Of a stretch of 41,783 nucleotides of DNA, positions 33,965 to 40,561 are shown one piece after another. The DNA is from JABIAL01 sp964645825. GTDB taxonomy: Bacteria > Patescibacteriota > Patescibacteriia > UBA1558 > GWA2-36-10. Each line of letters starts with the position of its first letter. Position 1 is the stretch's first letter. The DNA lies in contig CAZXZY010000004.1 in NCBI GenBank assembly GCA_964645825.1, forward strand, positions 1 to 41,783. The letters are read 5' to 3'. Both the position numbers and the translations under genes were made by a program. The notes under the pieces are model-generated. The model was given only the letters and a program-made list of their open reading frames with translations. It searched no databases and was not told the origin of the DNA.

Positions 33965-35332
33965 TTATTCATATACTTTTTGGCGCAAAACAGCTACATC
34001 GTTTTTTATTTTATTATCAACCTCTATAATTTTTGTTATTTTAATGCAGGCGTGCATGGCAGTGGTGTGGTCCCTGCCCCCGAGACTCTGACCAATGCTA
34101 GGGTAAGAGGATTTTAATTCCTCCCGCATTAAGAACATTGTTATTTGACGTGGGACAACTAGCTCTTTTTTTCGGCTGGCGCCCAACAACTCATCCAGAG
34201 AAATACCATAAAAATCTATAATGACCGCCATTAATCTTTTTACAGTTAAGCCAGCCTTTTTTGGATTAGCTGAAATTCCACCTAAAATTGACCGCACACT
34301 TTCTAGTGTGGGTTTAGTATTATTTAATTGATGAAAGGCGATGATTCTATTAAGGGCCCCTTCAAGCTCCCTAATGTTGTTTTGAATATTTTCAGCAATA
34401 TAAGTGATAATTGTCTCATCTAAAAGGCAGTTTTTTTCCTGACACTTGATTTCTAGGATGGCCATGCGGGTTTCTAGGTCTGGAAAGGAGATATCAGCGA
34501 TCATTCCCCACTCAAAACGAGAAATCAAACGACTTTCAATGGCTGGTATAGCCTTTGGTGGTCGATCAGAGGAGATGACAATTTGTTTATTGTTTTGATG
34601 TAGGGCGTTAAAAGTGTGAAAAAACTCCTCTTGAGTCTGCTCTTTTCCGGCTATAAATTGAATATCGTCTATTAGTAGGACGTCTACATCACGATAATTT
34701 TGCTTAAATTGCTCGGTTTTTCCGTTTTTAATAGCGTAAATAAAGTCGTTGGTAAATTTCTCACTATTAATGTAGAGTATCTTTTTTGTGCTATCCTTAG
34801 CTAAAATATAGTTTCCAACAGCTTGAACTAGGTGGGTTTTACCAAGGCCGACTCCACCATAGATAAACAAGGGATTGTATAACTCGCCAGGTTTTTTGGC
34901 AGCGGCTTGGGCAGCGGCTTGGGCTAGTTCATTACCAGGACCAACAACAAAGCTTTGGAAGGTGTATTTTGGATTTAGGCCAAATTTATTACTTGTTTTA
35001 ACACTACCAAAGTTATTCACAGGCTCTGTTGGTTTTTGTGCAGAATTTGTTGTTTTTTTGCTAATATTAAAGGAATTTTCTGTGGTAGAGACCCTGTAGA
35101 TAACCTGTAGATTACTTTTTGATAAAACGTTTTCTAGCGCCTTAACAATGTCTTTGTGGTATTTTTTTTCTAACCAAACCTTAGTGAAAGCGTTTGGCAC
35201 CCCAATTACCACATCTTTTTCGTTATTTTCTAAAATAAAGGTATTTTTAAACCAAGTGGTAAAATTTGCTCGGCTAATTAGCAACTCTAATTCACCCAAA
35301 ACACTTTGCCAATCTTTATCGTAATTACTCAT
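33965..35332 (-). CDS. dnaA: Chromosomal replication initiator DnaA
   Basis: The protein has 455 residues. Domain I is at about 1-80 and a short linker at 85-118. The AAA+ domain has Walker A GGVGLGKT (159-166) and Walker B LLIDDIQF (Asp222, Asp223). The C-terminal domain has the DnaA-box signature GGRDHTTAMHA. An Ala/Gln-rich stretch AQAAAQAAAKKPG (137-149) sits where most DnaA have NRFAHAAA-like sequence. DnaA opens oriC; boxes are found on both sides of the gene. A -10 TATAAT at 35366-35371 reads towards it; GAGG lies 15 nt before the ATG, rather far for an SD. Confidence 0.97.
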   Translation of the reverse strand: MSNYDKDWQSVLGELELLISRANFTTWFKNTFILENNEKDVVIGVPNAFTKVWLEKKYHKDIVKALENVLSKSNLQVIYRVSTTENSFNISKKTTNSAQKPTEPVNNFGSVKTSNKFGLNPKYTFQSFVVGPGNELAQAAAQAAAKKPGELYNPLFIYGGVGLGKTHLVQAVGNYILAKDSTKKILYINSEKFTNDFIYAIKNGKTEQFKQNYRDVDVLLIDDIQFIAGKEQTQEEFFHTFNALHQNNKQIVISSDRPPKAIPAIESRLISRFEWGMIADISFPDLETRMAILEIKCQEKNCLLDETIITYIAENIQNNIRELEGALNRIIAFHQLNNTKPTLESVRSILGGISANPKKAGLTVKRLMAVIIDFYGISLDELLGASRKKELVVPRQITMFLMREELKSSYPSIGQSLGGRDHTTAMHACIKITKIIEVDNKIKNDVAVLRQKVYE

Positions 35333-35365
35333 ATTTTTTTGGTTTTTCCTCTATTTTTAATTGAT

Positions 35366-35371
35366 ATTATA
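35366..35371 (-). promoter_or_regulatory. dnaA -10 box
   Basis: TATAAT on the minus strand, predicted +1 about 35359, 27 nt before the ATG. No convincing -35; DnaA boxes lie about 50-80 nt upstream and may autoregulate it. Confidence 0.45.
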
Positions 35372-35404
35372 CAATATACCATAAATAATGTTTTACTGAA
35401 ATAC

Positions 35405-35452
35405 GCTGATAAGTTGATAATATGTGAATAAAGTGTGGGTGAATGTGGATAA
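35405..35452. other. oriC: Putative oriC: DnaA-box cluster upstream of dnaA
   Basis: Three sites read on the same strand in regular steps: TGTGAATAA (35423-35431), TGTGGGTGA (35434-35442) and TGTGGATAA (35444-35452). The last is an exact consensus DnaA box, the first fits TTWTNCACA, and the middle one has two changes. The adjoining stretch with repeated GATAA is AT-rich and could be the unwinding element. It lies between divergent dnaA and rpmH, the classical origin position. Confidence 0.65.
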
Positions 35453-35461
35453 TATTATTCC

Positions 35462-35490
35462 TTGCCAAAACAATAAAAATGTGTTATCTT
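35462..35490 (+). promoter_or_regulatory. rpmH-rnpA promoter
   Basis: TTGCCA (35462-35467), 17 nt, TATCTT (35485-35490). The -35 begins 10 nt after the last DnaA box, so DnaA binding could affect it. Confidence 0.6.
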
Positions 35491-35526
35491 AAAGCAGTTC
35501 AATTTTAAGAATTTCATTATAAATAA

Positions 35527-35667
35527 ATGGCTACTAAGAGAACATACCAACCAAAAACAAGAAAAAGAGCTAAAACCCATGGTTTTAGATCAAGAATGGC
35601 AACAAAAGGTGGTCGTAATGTTATCAAAAGACGACGCACCAAAGGACGAGCTAGCCTAGCTGTTTAG
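35527..35667 (+). CDS. rpmH: Ribosomal protein bL34
   Basis: The protein has 46 residues. It begins MATKRTYQPKTRKRAKTHGF and continues RSRMATKGGRNVIKRRR, the invariant bL34 pattern. It is a small, very basic protein of the large ribosomal subunit. It lies 27 nt ahead of rnpA, as in most bacteria. Confidence 0.96.
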   Translation: MATKRTYQPKTRKRAKTHGFRSRMATKGGRNVIKRRRTKGRASLAV

Positions 35668-35694
35668 TGGGTTTTTATTATTTTATTAAGCGCT

Positions 35695-36042
35695 ATGCTA
35701 CCAGCTGCTTATAGATTACACAAAGAAACCGAGATAAAAAGTTTGACCCAAAAGGGTCAGACGTTTTTTTTGCCGGAATTTGTGCTTAAATTTCAAAAAA
35801 CCAAGGAAACACAAACAAAAATAGGCTTTGTTGTGTCTACCAAAGTAGACAAAAGCGCCGTAGTAAGAAATAAGCTAAAAAGACAGATGCGTGAAGCGAT
35901 AAATAGTTTTTTGCCTAATATTAGCGAAAATTATGCTATTTTAATCATTGCTAAGAAAAGAGCTTTGGATTTAGATTTCCCAACAATTATAAAGCAATTT
36001 AAGTTTGCCTTTACAAAAATAAAAGCCTATGAAGCTAAGTGA
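35695..36042 (+). CDS. rnpA: Ribonuclease P protein component
   Basis: The protein has 115 residues. It starts MLPAAYRLHKETEIKSLTQK, has FVVSTKVDKSAVVRN, and the family's RNR-like motif is RNKLKRQMREAI. It binds the RNase P RNA that trims tRNA 5' ends. It ends in TGA and overlaps yidD by 14 nt. The start ATG has no SD. Confidence 0.95.
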   Translation: MLPAAYRLHKETEIKSLTQKGQTFFLPEFVLKFQKTKETQTKIGFVVSTKVDKSAVVRNKLKRQMREAINSFLPNISENYAILIIAKKRALDLDFPTIIKQFKFAFTKIKAYEAK

Positions 36043-36301
36043 AATATATTATTTTCTAGAAAAACCACTCAAAATATTTTTATTAGCAATTATTAAACTA
36101 TACCAGAAGACACTATCACCAGATACAGGATGGTTTAAAGAGCGATATCCAGTTGGCTACTGTAAGTTTGAACCACATTGCTCTGAATATGCCTATCAAG
36201 CAGTTTTAAAGTATGGGGTCATAAAAGGAGGCCTTAAGGGCATGTGGCGAATTATTCGTTGTCATCCTTGGTCAAAAGGCGGCTCCGACCCTTTATCATA
36301 A
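36029..36301 (+). CDS. yidD: Membrane protein insertion efficiency factor YidD
   Basis: The protein has 90 residues. The family pattern is clear: LLAIIKLYQKTLSPDTG, YCKFEPHCSEYAYQAVLKYG and GLKGMWRIIRCHPWSKGGSDPL. It assists YidC-dependent insertion at the inner face of the membrane. The standard YidD has SPLLGPSCRFYPTCS; here an insert, WFKERYPVGY, precedes the Cys. It overlaps rnpA and lies 51 nt before yidC. Confidence 0.93.
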   Translation: MKLSEIYYFLEKPLKIFLLAIIKLYQKTLSPDTGWFKERYPVGYCKFEPHCSEYAYQAVLKYGVIKGGLKGMWRIIRCHPWSKGGSDPLS

Positions 36302-36314
36302 GTAAGACATCCTG

Positions 36315-36320
36315 TATAAT
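36315..36320 (+). promoter_or_regulatory. Possible -10 box for yidC
   Basis: TATAAT in the yidD-yidC gap, with predicted +1 about 36327. The -35 is weak (TTTATC at 17 nt). It may give extra yidC transcript beyond the rpmH promoter. Confidence 0.35.
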
Positions 36321-36352
36321 ATAAACATTCAATTATTTATTAAACAAAAAAC

Positions 36353-37081
36353 ATGAACATTTTCTTTACTATTTTTTACCAACCAATTTTTAATTTATTG
36401 GTTTTTTTATACAATACTATTTCTTGGCAAGACCTCGGTGTGGCGATTGTATTTTTGACCATCATCGTTCGCTTGATTTTGTATCCCCTATCCAAGCAAG
36501 CAATTAAGTCACAAAAATCTTTGCAAACTATTCAGCCAGAGATAGAAGCGATCAAAGAAAAATATAAAGACGAAAAAGAAAAAATGGGGCCAGAGATTAT
36601 GGCCCTATATAAAGAGAAAAAAATAAATCCTTTTGGTTCTTGTTTACCAATGTTGGTGCAGTTGCCATTTTTGTTTGCTATCTACCGAGTATTTTTTAAT
36701 GAATTAAAAGAAGGGGCCATCTTTGATAGTGCTTCTTTGTATAGTTTTGTAGCCAATCCAATGACCTTGGAACCAATTGCTTTTGGATTTTTAAATTTAG
36801 CTGACAAAAGCATTCCATTAGCAGTGCTAGCGGGCGGTGCTCAATTCTGGCAATCAAAGATGATGATGAGTAAGAGTAAATCCAAAAACGCGGCCTCTGC
36901 TATGCAGAATCAAATGACTTACTTCTTACCGATCATCACCATCTTAATTGGTTCTCGTTTTCCAGCCGGACTAACACTATACTGGTTGTTAACCACACTA
37001 TTCTCAATTTTCCAACAATACATGGTTTTGGGATTTAAGAAGAAAAAGAAAAATGAAGTTGAAGTTGTAGACACAAAATAA
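36353..37081 (+). CDS. yidC: Membrane protein insertase YidC
   Basis: The protein has 242 residues, the short form without the large periplasmic domain of proteobacterial YidC. Five transmembrane helices are likely. The groove Arg is Arg40 in FLTIIVRLILYPLS; PFGSCLPMLVQLPFLFAIYRVF and the C-terminal FPAGLTLYWLLTTLFSIFQQ follow. No lipobox is seen, unlike many Gram-positive homologues. The C-terminal tail is basic (KKKKKNE), fitting ribosome contact. An intrinsic terminator follows. Confidence 0.96.
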   Translation: MNIFFTIFYQPIFNLLVFLYNTISWQDLGVAIVFLTIIVRLILYPLSKQAIKSQKSLQTIQPEIEAIKEKYKDEKEKMGPEIMALYKEKKINPFGSCLPMLVQLPFLFAIYRVFFNELKEGAIFDSASLYSFVANPMTLEPIAFGFLNLADKSIPLAVLAGGAQFWQSKMMMSKSKSKNAASAMQNQMTYFLPIITILIGSRFPAGLTLYWLLTTLFSIFQQYMVLGFKKKKKNEVEVVDTK

Positions 37082-37100
37082 ACCAAATTTATACAAATAG

Positions 37101-37129
37101 AAAAGACGTCTTTGTCAGACGTCTTTTTT
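37101..37129 (+). terminator. Bidirectional terminator between yidC and the converging small-protein gene
   Basis: AAAAGACGTC (37101-37110) pairs with GACGTCTTTT (37118-37127) around a 7-nt loop, with T-runs on both sides. It ends yidC and probably also the minus-strand gene at 37132. Confidence 0.88.
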
Positions 37130-37131
37130 GC

Positions 37132-37545
37132 TTAGCGAATTTTAAAATCACCAACCCACCCTATTTGTTTGTGTTGTTCATCATAAACAAAGAAAGATAC
37201 ACAAACTGAGTTTTCTTTACACCGTATCGTGTCTCCAGGTAATACGGTAAAGTACCCCGTAGGTTTGCTACCAACATTACTGCCAGACATCACTCGTAAT
37301 AAGTGTAGTTTGTTTTCGTTGGCATTGACCATGGTAATTGACCATTTGTCTTGAGGGTCTCTTAAAAAGATCATTTTATGACCCACAGATGGTTGGCTGG
37401 GTTTCATGACTGTGTATGTAGGAAGATCCACAGCTCCGGCGGCTTGCTCAGCCGTTGGAATGCTGAAAAGAATCACGACCACAAACAATAAAAGGCCAAA
37501 GACCAAAAGCCACCATAGCTTCTTGTGTCCTTTTTGTGTATTCAT
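37132..37545 (-). CDS. Small membrane-anchored exported protein, unknown family
   Basis: The protein has 137 residues from the ATG at 37545; AGGAG lies 6 nt before it, which is why I prefer it to the GTG one codon upstream. A basic start (KGHKKLWW) precedes one transmembrane helix at about 11-31, and the rest (about 105 residues) should be outside the cell. The exported part looks all-beta with two Cys (IRCKENSVC) that could form a disulfide. No family is recognised. It is a single-gene unit with a TTGACA-N17-TAAAGT promoter, an SD and a terminator, and is richer in G+C than its neighbours. Confidence 0.7.
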   Translation of the reverse strand: MNTQKGHKKLWWLLVFGLLLFVVVILFSIPTAEQAAGAVDLPTYTVMKPSQPSVGHKMIFLRDPQDKWSITMVNANENKLHLLRVMSGSNVGSKPTGYFTVLPGDTIRCKENSVCVSFFVYDEQHKQIGWVGDFKIR

Positions 37546-37587
37546 CACTGGCTCCTGTTGTGTTTTGGAATGTTCAGTTAATATAGC

Positions 37588-37616
37588 ACTTTAGTGTGTT
37601 TTAATAATTTTGTCAA
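37588..37616 (-). promoter_or_regulatory. Promoter of the 37132 gene
   Basis: A perfect TTGACA (37611-37616, complement), 17 nt, TAAAGT (37588-37593). The leader contains ATTAACTGAACATT, which recurs almost unchanged ahead of the gene at 40611. Confidence 0.75.
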
Positions 37617-37620
37617 TAAT

Positions 37621-37644
37621 AAAACCGCCTATTACGAGCGGTCT
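37621..37644 (-). terminator. Terminator of the bactofilin operon
   Basis: ACCGC (37624-37628) pairs with GCGGT (37638-37642), and on the minus strand TTTTATTATT follows. The end of its T-tract touches the -35 box of the next gene's promoter. Confidence 0.65.
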
Positions 37645-37648
37645 TTTA

Positions 37649-38398
37649 TTATTCAAATTGTCGATCAGAACCGACGATTATTTTTAATTTTTCTGGCGTG
37701 ACTGAAATGTCAGCCGGAGTTTTCATGATGATCTGCTCGTCTGTCACGATAGAAACCTGCTCCTCAGAGTTACTGCCTATTTTTATTTTGGTAAAAGGTA
37801 ATACGGTTTCGGGGATGGATTTTTTACCGAACATAGTAGATTTGACCGGCACTATAACAGCCTCTAGAATACCATCAATTGGTTTAGAGCTAACATTAAC
37901 GTTGTTGTTGCCGGCGAAATTATAGAGGGTAATTTTATTTTCAGTGGTAGTGGGGGTAATTTTAAAGTTGTCATATTCAATCACCACATCGCCGTTTATA
38001 ATTTCTGCATTGTTAATGAAGTAGTGGTTGTTTATTTTTCCTAGGTCTACTTTTTTGATGATACGAGAAGCTAATACATCGCAAGCCAACACTCCAGGTG
38101 GGATTCCTAAAACCTTAGCGATAGCACTGCTATTGTCTACTGGTACCAAACCTAAAGTGACATCAAGATCGGCTACGATGTTGATGACTTTAGCAAAGCT
38201 TTGGCTATCACCAATAACCACGACGGTTTGTACTCCATCCTTAACCCCATCAAGGATCAACTCCTTCATGTTTTTGAGCACAGATAGTCGAGCTACCTTG
38301 CCTTTGATTCCTAAGTCGGTAATTCGCTTTTCGATTTTAATTAGGAGATCGTTATATTTTTTATGATTCAAAAAAGAATCGTAAATATAAAGATACAT
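37649..38398 (-). CDS. Diacylglycerol/lipid kinase-like protein with degenerate active site
   Basis: The protein has 249 residues. The N-terminal half follows the lipid-kinase (DAGK_cat/YegS) layout: TVVVIGDSQSFAKVINIV at 58-75, then LGLVPVDNSSAIAKVLGIP at 82-100. In active enzymes these positions are GGDGT and P-x-GTxND, and here they read IGDSQS and PVDNSS, so phosphate transfer is doubtful. The C-terminal half is a beta-rich domain as in the lipid-kinase fold. It might bind lipid or nucleotide without catalysis. It follows the bactofilin gene by 8 nt, and an SD (AAGGAG) lies close to the ATG. Confidence 0.65.
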   Translation of the reverse strand: MYLYIYDSFLNHKKYNDLLIKIEKRITDLGIKGKVARLSVLKNMKELILDGVKDGVQTVVVIGDSQSFAKVINIVADLDVTLGLVPVDNSSAIAKVLGIPPGVLACDVLASRIIKKVDLGKINNHYFINNAEIINGDVVIEYDNFKITPTTTENKITLYNFAGNNNVNVSSKPIDGILEAVIVPVKSTMFGKKSIPETVLPFTKIKIGSNSEEQVSIVTDEQIIMKTPADISVTPEKLKIIVGSDRQFE

Positions 38399-38406
38399 AC
38401 TCTCCT

Positions 38407-38847
38407 TTATTTATTTTCTTCTATTTTTTCTTCAGGCTCTTTTTTGAGCTCTTTGATTTTTGGCTCAACTACTTCTTCAGGCTCAAGTTTGATTTCTCCT
38501 ACTGGCATATTAAGAGCACCCTGAACCAAAGCACCACTTTCAATAGAGATAATTTGTGCCTTGATATCACCCACAATAATGGCGGTGCTAGTAATTTCTA
38601 GTTTACCCTTTATAATAAGGTTGCCCTTTACTTTGCCAGAGATAAAAGCGTTGTTAGCTTTTACTTCAGCTTGAACAACAGCGTTTTGTCCAATTTTTAA
38701 GTTATTTTTAGTTGTTAAGTTACCAACTAACATTCCTTCAATCACCAAATCCCCTTCTCCCTTGAAGTCCCCCTCTACTTTAACGGATGGTCCGATGATC
38801 GTTTCAATGCTTTTTGTTTGATGTGCTGGTTGATTTTTATTAAACAT
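38407..38847 (-). CDS. Bactofilin-like polymer-forming protein
   Basis: The protein has 146 residues from the ATG at 38847; a TTG 20 codons upstream would add an unlikely tail. The bactofilin core begins TIIGPSVKVEGDFKGEGDLV and continues as a repetitive right-handed beta-helix (GMLVGNLTTKNNLKIGQNAV, ISGKVKGNLIIKGKLEI, VGDIKAQIISIESGALVQGAL). The C-terminal tail is acidic and Pro/Glu/Lys-rich. Bactofilins form nucleotide-free filaments that scaffold cell-envelope processes. The degenerate lipid-kinase gene downstream is its operon partner. Confidence 0.88.
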   Translation of the reverse strand: MFNKNQPAHQTKSIETIIGPSVKVEGDFKGEGDLVIEGMLVGNLTTKNNLKIGQNAVVQAEVKANNAFISGKVKGNLIIKGKLEITSTAIIVGDIKAQIISIESGALVQGALNMPVGEIKLEPEEVVEPKIKELKKEPEEKIEENK

Positions 38848-38956
38848 AAAGTTTAGATTATGAATTGTAAGCTTGTTTATCTTAAGGTAAAACTTTGAAA
38901 AAGTCAAAGAGTTTTTTACTAATAATTTATAAACAAGATAGACTTTTTTGGTAACT

Positions 38957-38962
38957 TATAAT
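38957..38962 (+). promoter_or_regulatory. -10 box ahead of the 42-residue membrane protein
   Basis: TATAAT at 38957-38962, with +1 about 38969 and a leader of ~30 nt. No good -35 is seen. The gap 38848-38998 also holds a stem CTTTGA/TCAAAG followed by TTTTTT on the plus strand, within the bactofilin leader region. Confidence 0.4.
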
Positions 38963-38998
38963 ACAATATTGATGTTTTTAAAAAATTAAAAAAGAACT

Positions 38999-39127
38999 AT
39001 GGATAAAATAATGTTTTTGAAGAGCGACATTAAAAAATCAATACTCTTGTCTCTTGGATTTTTGATTATCTTCGCTATTTTGTACCTACTGGACAGTAAG
39101 TTTAATTTTTTAAGTCAAATATTTTAA
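38999..39127 (+). CDS. Possible small membrane protein (42 residues)
   Basis: It starts MDKIMFLKSDIKKS and has one clear transmembrane helix (ILLSLGFLIIFAILYLLD), preceded by Lys (inside) and followed by DSKFNFLSQIF. The codons look real and a TATAAT box lies about 37 nt upstream, but there is no SD and no family is recognised. Short single-span proteins like this are often missed. Confidence 0.5.
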   Translation: MDKIMFLKSDIKKSILLSLGFLIIFAILYLLDSKFNFLSQIF

Positions 39128-39217
39128 TATTTTACGACACATTATTTTATTTAATATCAAAGAAAAAGGCATAAACATTATTAAGAACGCGGGTGTTTTT
39201 ATGTCCTTATGGTTTTT

Positions 39218-39238
39218 TTCGACTACGCTCAAGACAGG
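39218..39238 (+). repeat. REP-like motif candidate in the gap before tRNA-Arg
   Basis: TTCGACTACGCTCAAGACAG resembles dispersed 'TTCGACTxCGCTCAxxACA' elements I have seen in unrelated genomes; only one copy is in the window. The gap 39128-39299 also has a long imperfect inverted repeat (AAGGCATAAACA ... TGTTTTTATGTCCTT, about 39165-39210) and otherwise nothing I can name. Confidence 0.25.
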
Positions 39239-39299
39239 CAGTTATAACACGATGGCTAGTGTGCTATATATTTTTCAGTTAAAATTCGTATTTTTTTAG

Positions 39300-39374
39300 G
39301 TCCTTATAGTTCAATGGATAGAACGAAGCCCTCCTAAGGCTTAGATCTAGGTTCGATTCCTAGTGAGGACACCA
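39300..39374 (+). tRNA. tRNA-Arg (anticodon CCT), CCA encoded
   Basis: The acceptor stem GTCCTTA pairs with TGAGGAC (one G-T). The anticodon stem-loop AAGCC-CTCCTAA-GGCTT gives CCT (reads AGG). The T-arm is CTAGG-TTCGATT-CCTAG. The discriminator A and CCA are encoded at 39371-39374. Confidence 0.95.
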
Positions 39375-39383
39375 GCTTGATTC

Positions 39384-39412
39384 GTGACTTAAATATAAAA
39401 ATTTGCTAAAAT
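39384..39412 (+). promoter_or_regulatory. Promoter of the CNNM/CorC leader
   Basis: GTGACT (39384-39389), 17 nt, TAAAAT (39407-39412). The ATG of the 15-codon leader ORF comes 6 nt later, which predicts a leaderless transcript. The start of this promoter lies 10 nt after tRNA-Arg. Confidence 0.5.
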
Positions 39413-39418
39413 ATAAAT

Positions 39419-39466
39419 ATGAACAATTTAGAAGAGCCGGACCCCCAAGAAGAAACAAATAATTAA
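39419..39466 (+). CDS. Candidate leader peptide MNNLEEPDPQEETNN upstream of the CNNM/CorC gene
   Basis: This is a 15-residue ORF ending in TAA. Its centre, EEPDPQEE, alternates acidic residues and prolines, as in the enterobacterial Mg2+-sensing leader peptide MgtL, which starts MEPDPTP. The ATG is 6 nt from the -10 box and lacks an SD. Two nt... after the stop, CTATAAATAG (39468-39477) can pair either with nothing or with CTATTTTGTAG (39484-39494), and the latter is also needed for the terminator. The context (Mg2+-type transporter downstream, terminator between) supports a regulatory leader; expression is not proven. Confidence 0.5.
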   Translation: MNNLEEPDPQEETNN

Positions 39467-39467
39467 T

Positions 39468-39504
39468 CTATAAATAGCAATACCTATTTTGTAGGTATTT
39501 TTTT
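39468..39504 (+). terminator. Terminator with overlapping anti-terminator ahead of the CNNM/CorC gene
   Basis: Terminator: AATACCTA (39479-39486) pairs with TAGGTATT (39492-39499) around TTTTG, followed by TTTTT. Alternative: CTATAAATAG (39468-39477) pairs with CTATTTTGTAG (39484-39494), 10 bp with one bulge and one G-U, which breaks the terminator. The CNNM/CorC ATG lies only 14 nt beyond the T-run, so readthrough seems needed for its expression. It may alternatively simply end the tRNA-Arg transcript. Confidence 0.7.
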
Positions 39505-39517
39505 GGTAAATAAAAAC

Positions 39518-40483
39518 ATGACATTAGCATTTCTTATATTTTTGATAGCCTTATCTGGTTGGTTTTCTGGCATGGAAATTGCTATGTTTTCACTCTCCTC
39601 TGCCAAGGTAAAATCGCTAGTTTTAGCTAGAAAAAAGCACTCCCAATTATTACAGAGATTATTAAATAATAAGCGTCGTTTATTAGCTATTATTTTATTA
39701 GGCAATAATTTAGTGAATATTGGTGCCGCTTCCTTAGCTACTTTATGGGCTATACAAAAATTTGGTTCAGCTGGCGCTGGTATTGCAACCGGTGTTATGA
39801 CTATTTTGGTGCTAATATTCGGTGAAATGTACCCCAAGGCTTGGTTTCAAATTCACGCCTCTAAAATGGCCTTATTTTTTGCGCCCACAGTCTATTTTCT
39901 ACAAGGAATGTGTTTCCCAATAGTCTTATTAATGGAAAAGACTCTATTTATTTTGACTAAAGGAGCGCAACCAGAGATAGTATCAGAAAAAGAATTTAAG
40001 GCCCTTAGTCGTTTAGCGGTAGAGGAGGGTGTGATTGACTTCGAAGAACATGAAATGATCATGAATGTTTTATCTTTTAATGATAAAATAGTAAAAGATG
40101 TAATGACCCCTTTTTATAAAGTAGCGGTTTTAAATAAAGATGCCGCCATTGATCAGGTGTCTTATTTTATAGCTCAAGAAGGTTTAAGTCGCTACCCAGT
40201 TTATAGTAATAGCAAAGACAATATTATTGGCTATATTCATGTTTCTGATGTCATGAAAGTTTTAAATAGTGACAAAAGAGAGGAGCCACTGGAAAATTTT
40301 GTACAACCGATATTAGAAATAAGCGAAAATACCAAAATAGATAAAATTTTTGCTAAAATGAGACAAAATAATAGCCACATGGCCATTATTAAGAGAAAAA
40401 ACGAGGATCAAGTGATAGGATTAGTGACCATGGAGGACTTGTTAGAGGAGCTAGTGGGCGAGATAGAGGATGAAAATGATTAA
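39518..40483 (+). CDS. CNNM/CorC-family (hemolysin C-like) transporter with CBS pair
   Basis: The protein has 321 residues from the ATG at 39518; a TTG five codons upstream lies in the terminator T-run and is unlikely. The N-terminal CNNM/DUF21 membrane domain (ALSGWFSGMEIAMFSLSSAK, LLGNNLVNIGAASLA) has three to four helices. A CBS pair follows at about 190-315 (VKDVMTPFYKVAVL, YPVYSNSKDNIIGYIHVSDV, MAIIKRKNEDQVIGLVTMEDLLEELVGEIEDE). The CorC_HlyC C-terminal domain is missing. The family is linked to Mg2+ (and Co2+) transport, mostly export. It is preceded by the leader described above. Confidence 0.9.
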   Translation: MTLAFLIFLIALSGWFSGMEIAMFSLSSAKVKSLVLARKKHSQLLQRLLNNKRRLLAIILLGNNLVNIGAASLATLWAIQKFGSAGAGIATGVMTILVLIFGEMYPKAWFQIHASKMALFFAPTVYFLQGMCFPIVLLMEKTLFILTKGAQPEIVSEKEFKALSRLAVEEGVIDFEEHEMIMNVLSFNDKIVKDVMTPFYKVAVLNKDAAIDQVSYFIAQEGLSRYPVYSNSKDNIIGYIHVSDVMKVLNSDKREEPLENFVQPILEISENTKIDKIFAKMRQNNSHMAIIKRKNEDQVIGLVTMEDLLEELVGEIEDEND

Positions 40484-40528
40484 ACTTTCTACACGGAATT
40501 AATAATGATATTTATGCTAGTACTAGCC

Positions 40529-40557
40529 AAAACAGACATTTAGTTGTCTGTTTTTTT
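40529..40557 (+). terminator. Terminator of the CNNM/CorC gene
   Basis: AAAACAGACA (40529-40538) pairs with TGTCTGTTTT (40545-40554) around 6 nt, then more T. Confidence 0.85.
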
Positions 40558-40561
40558 AGAT

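Noticed and set aside
38848..38907. TTG start extending the bactofilin by 20 residues
   Set aside because: The added residues do not resemble bactofilins; the ATG at 38847 is more natural.
39503..39517. TTG start five codons upstream for the CNNM/CorC gene
   Set aside because: It lies in the terminator T-run; the ATG at 39518 gives the normal family start.
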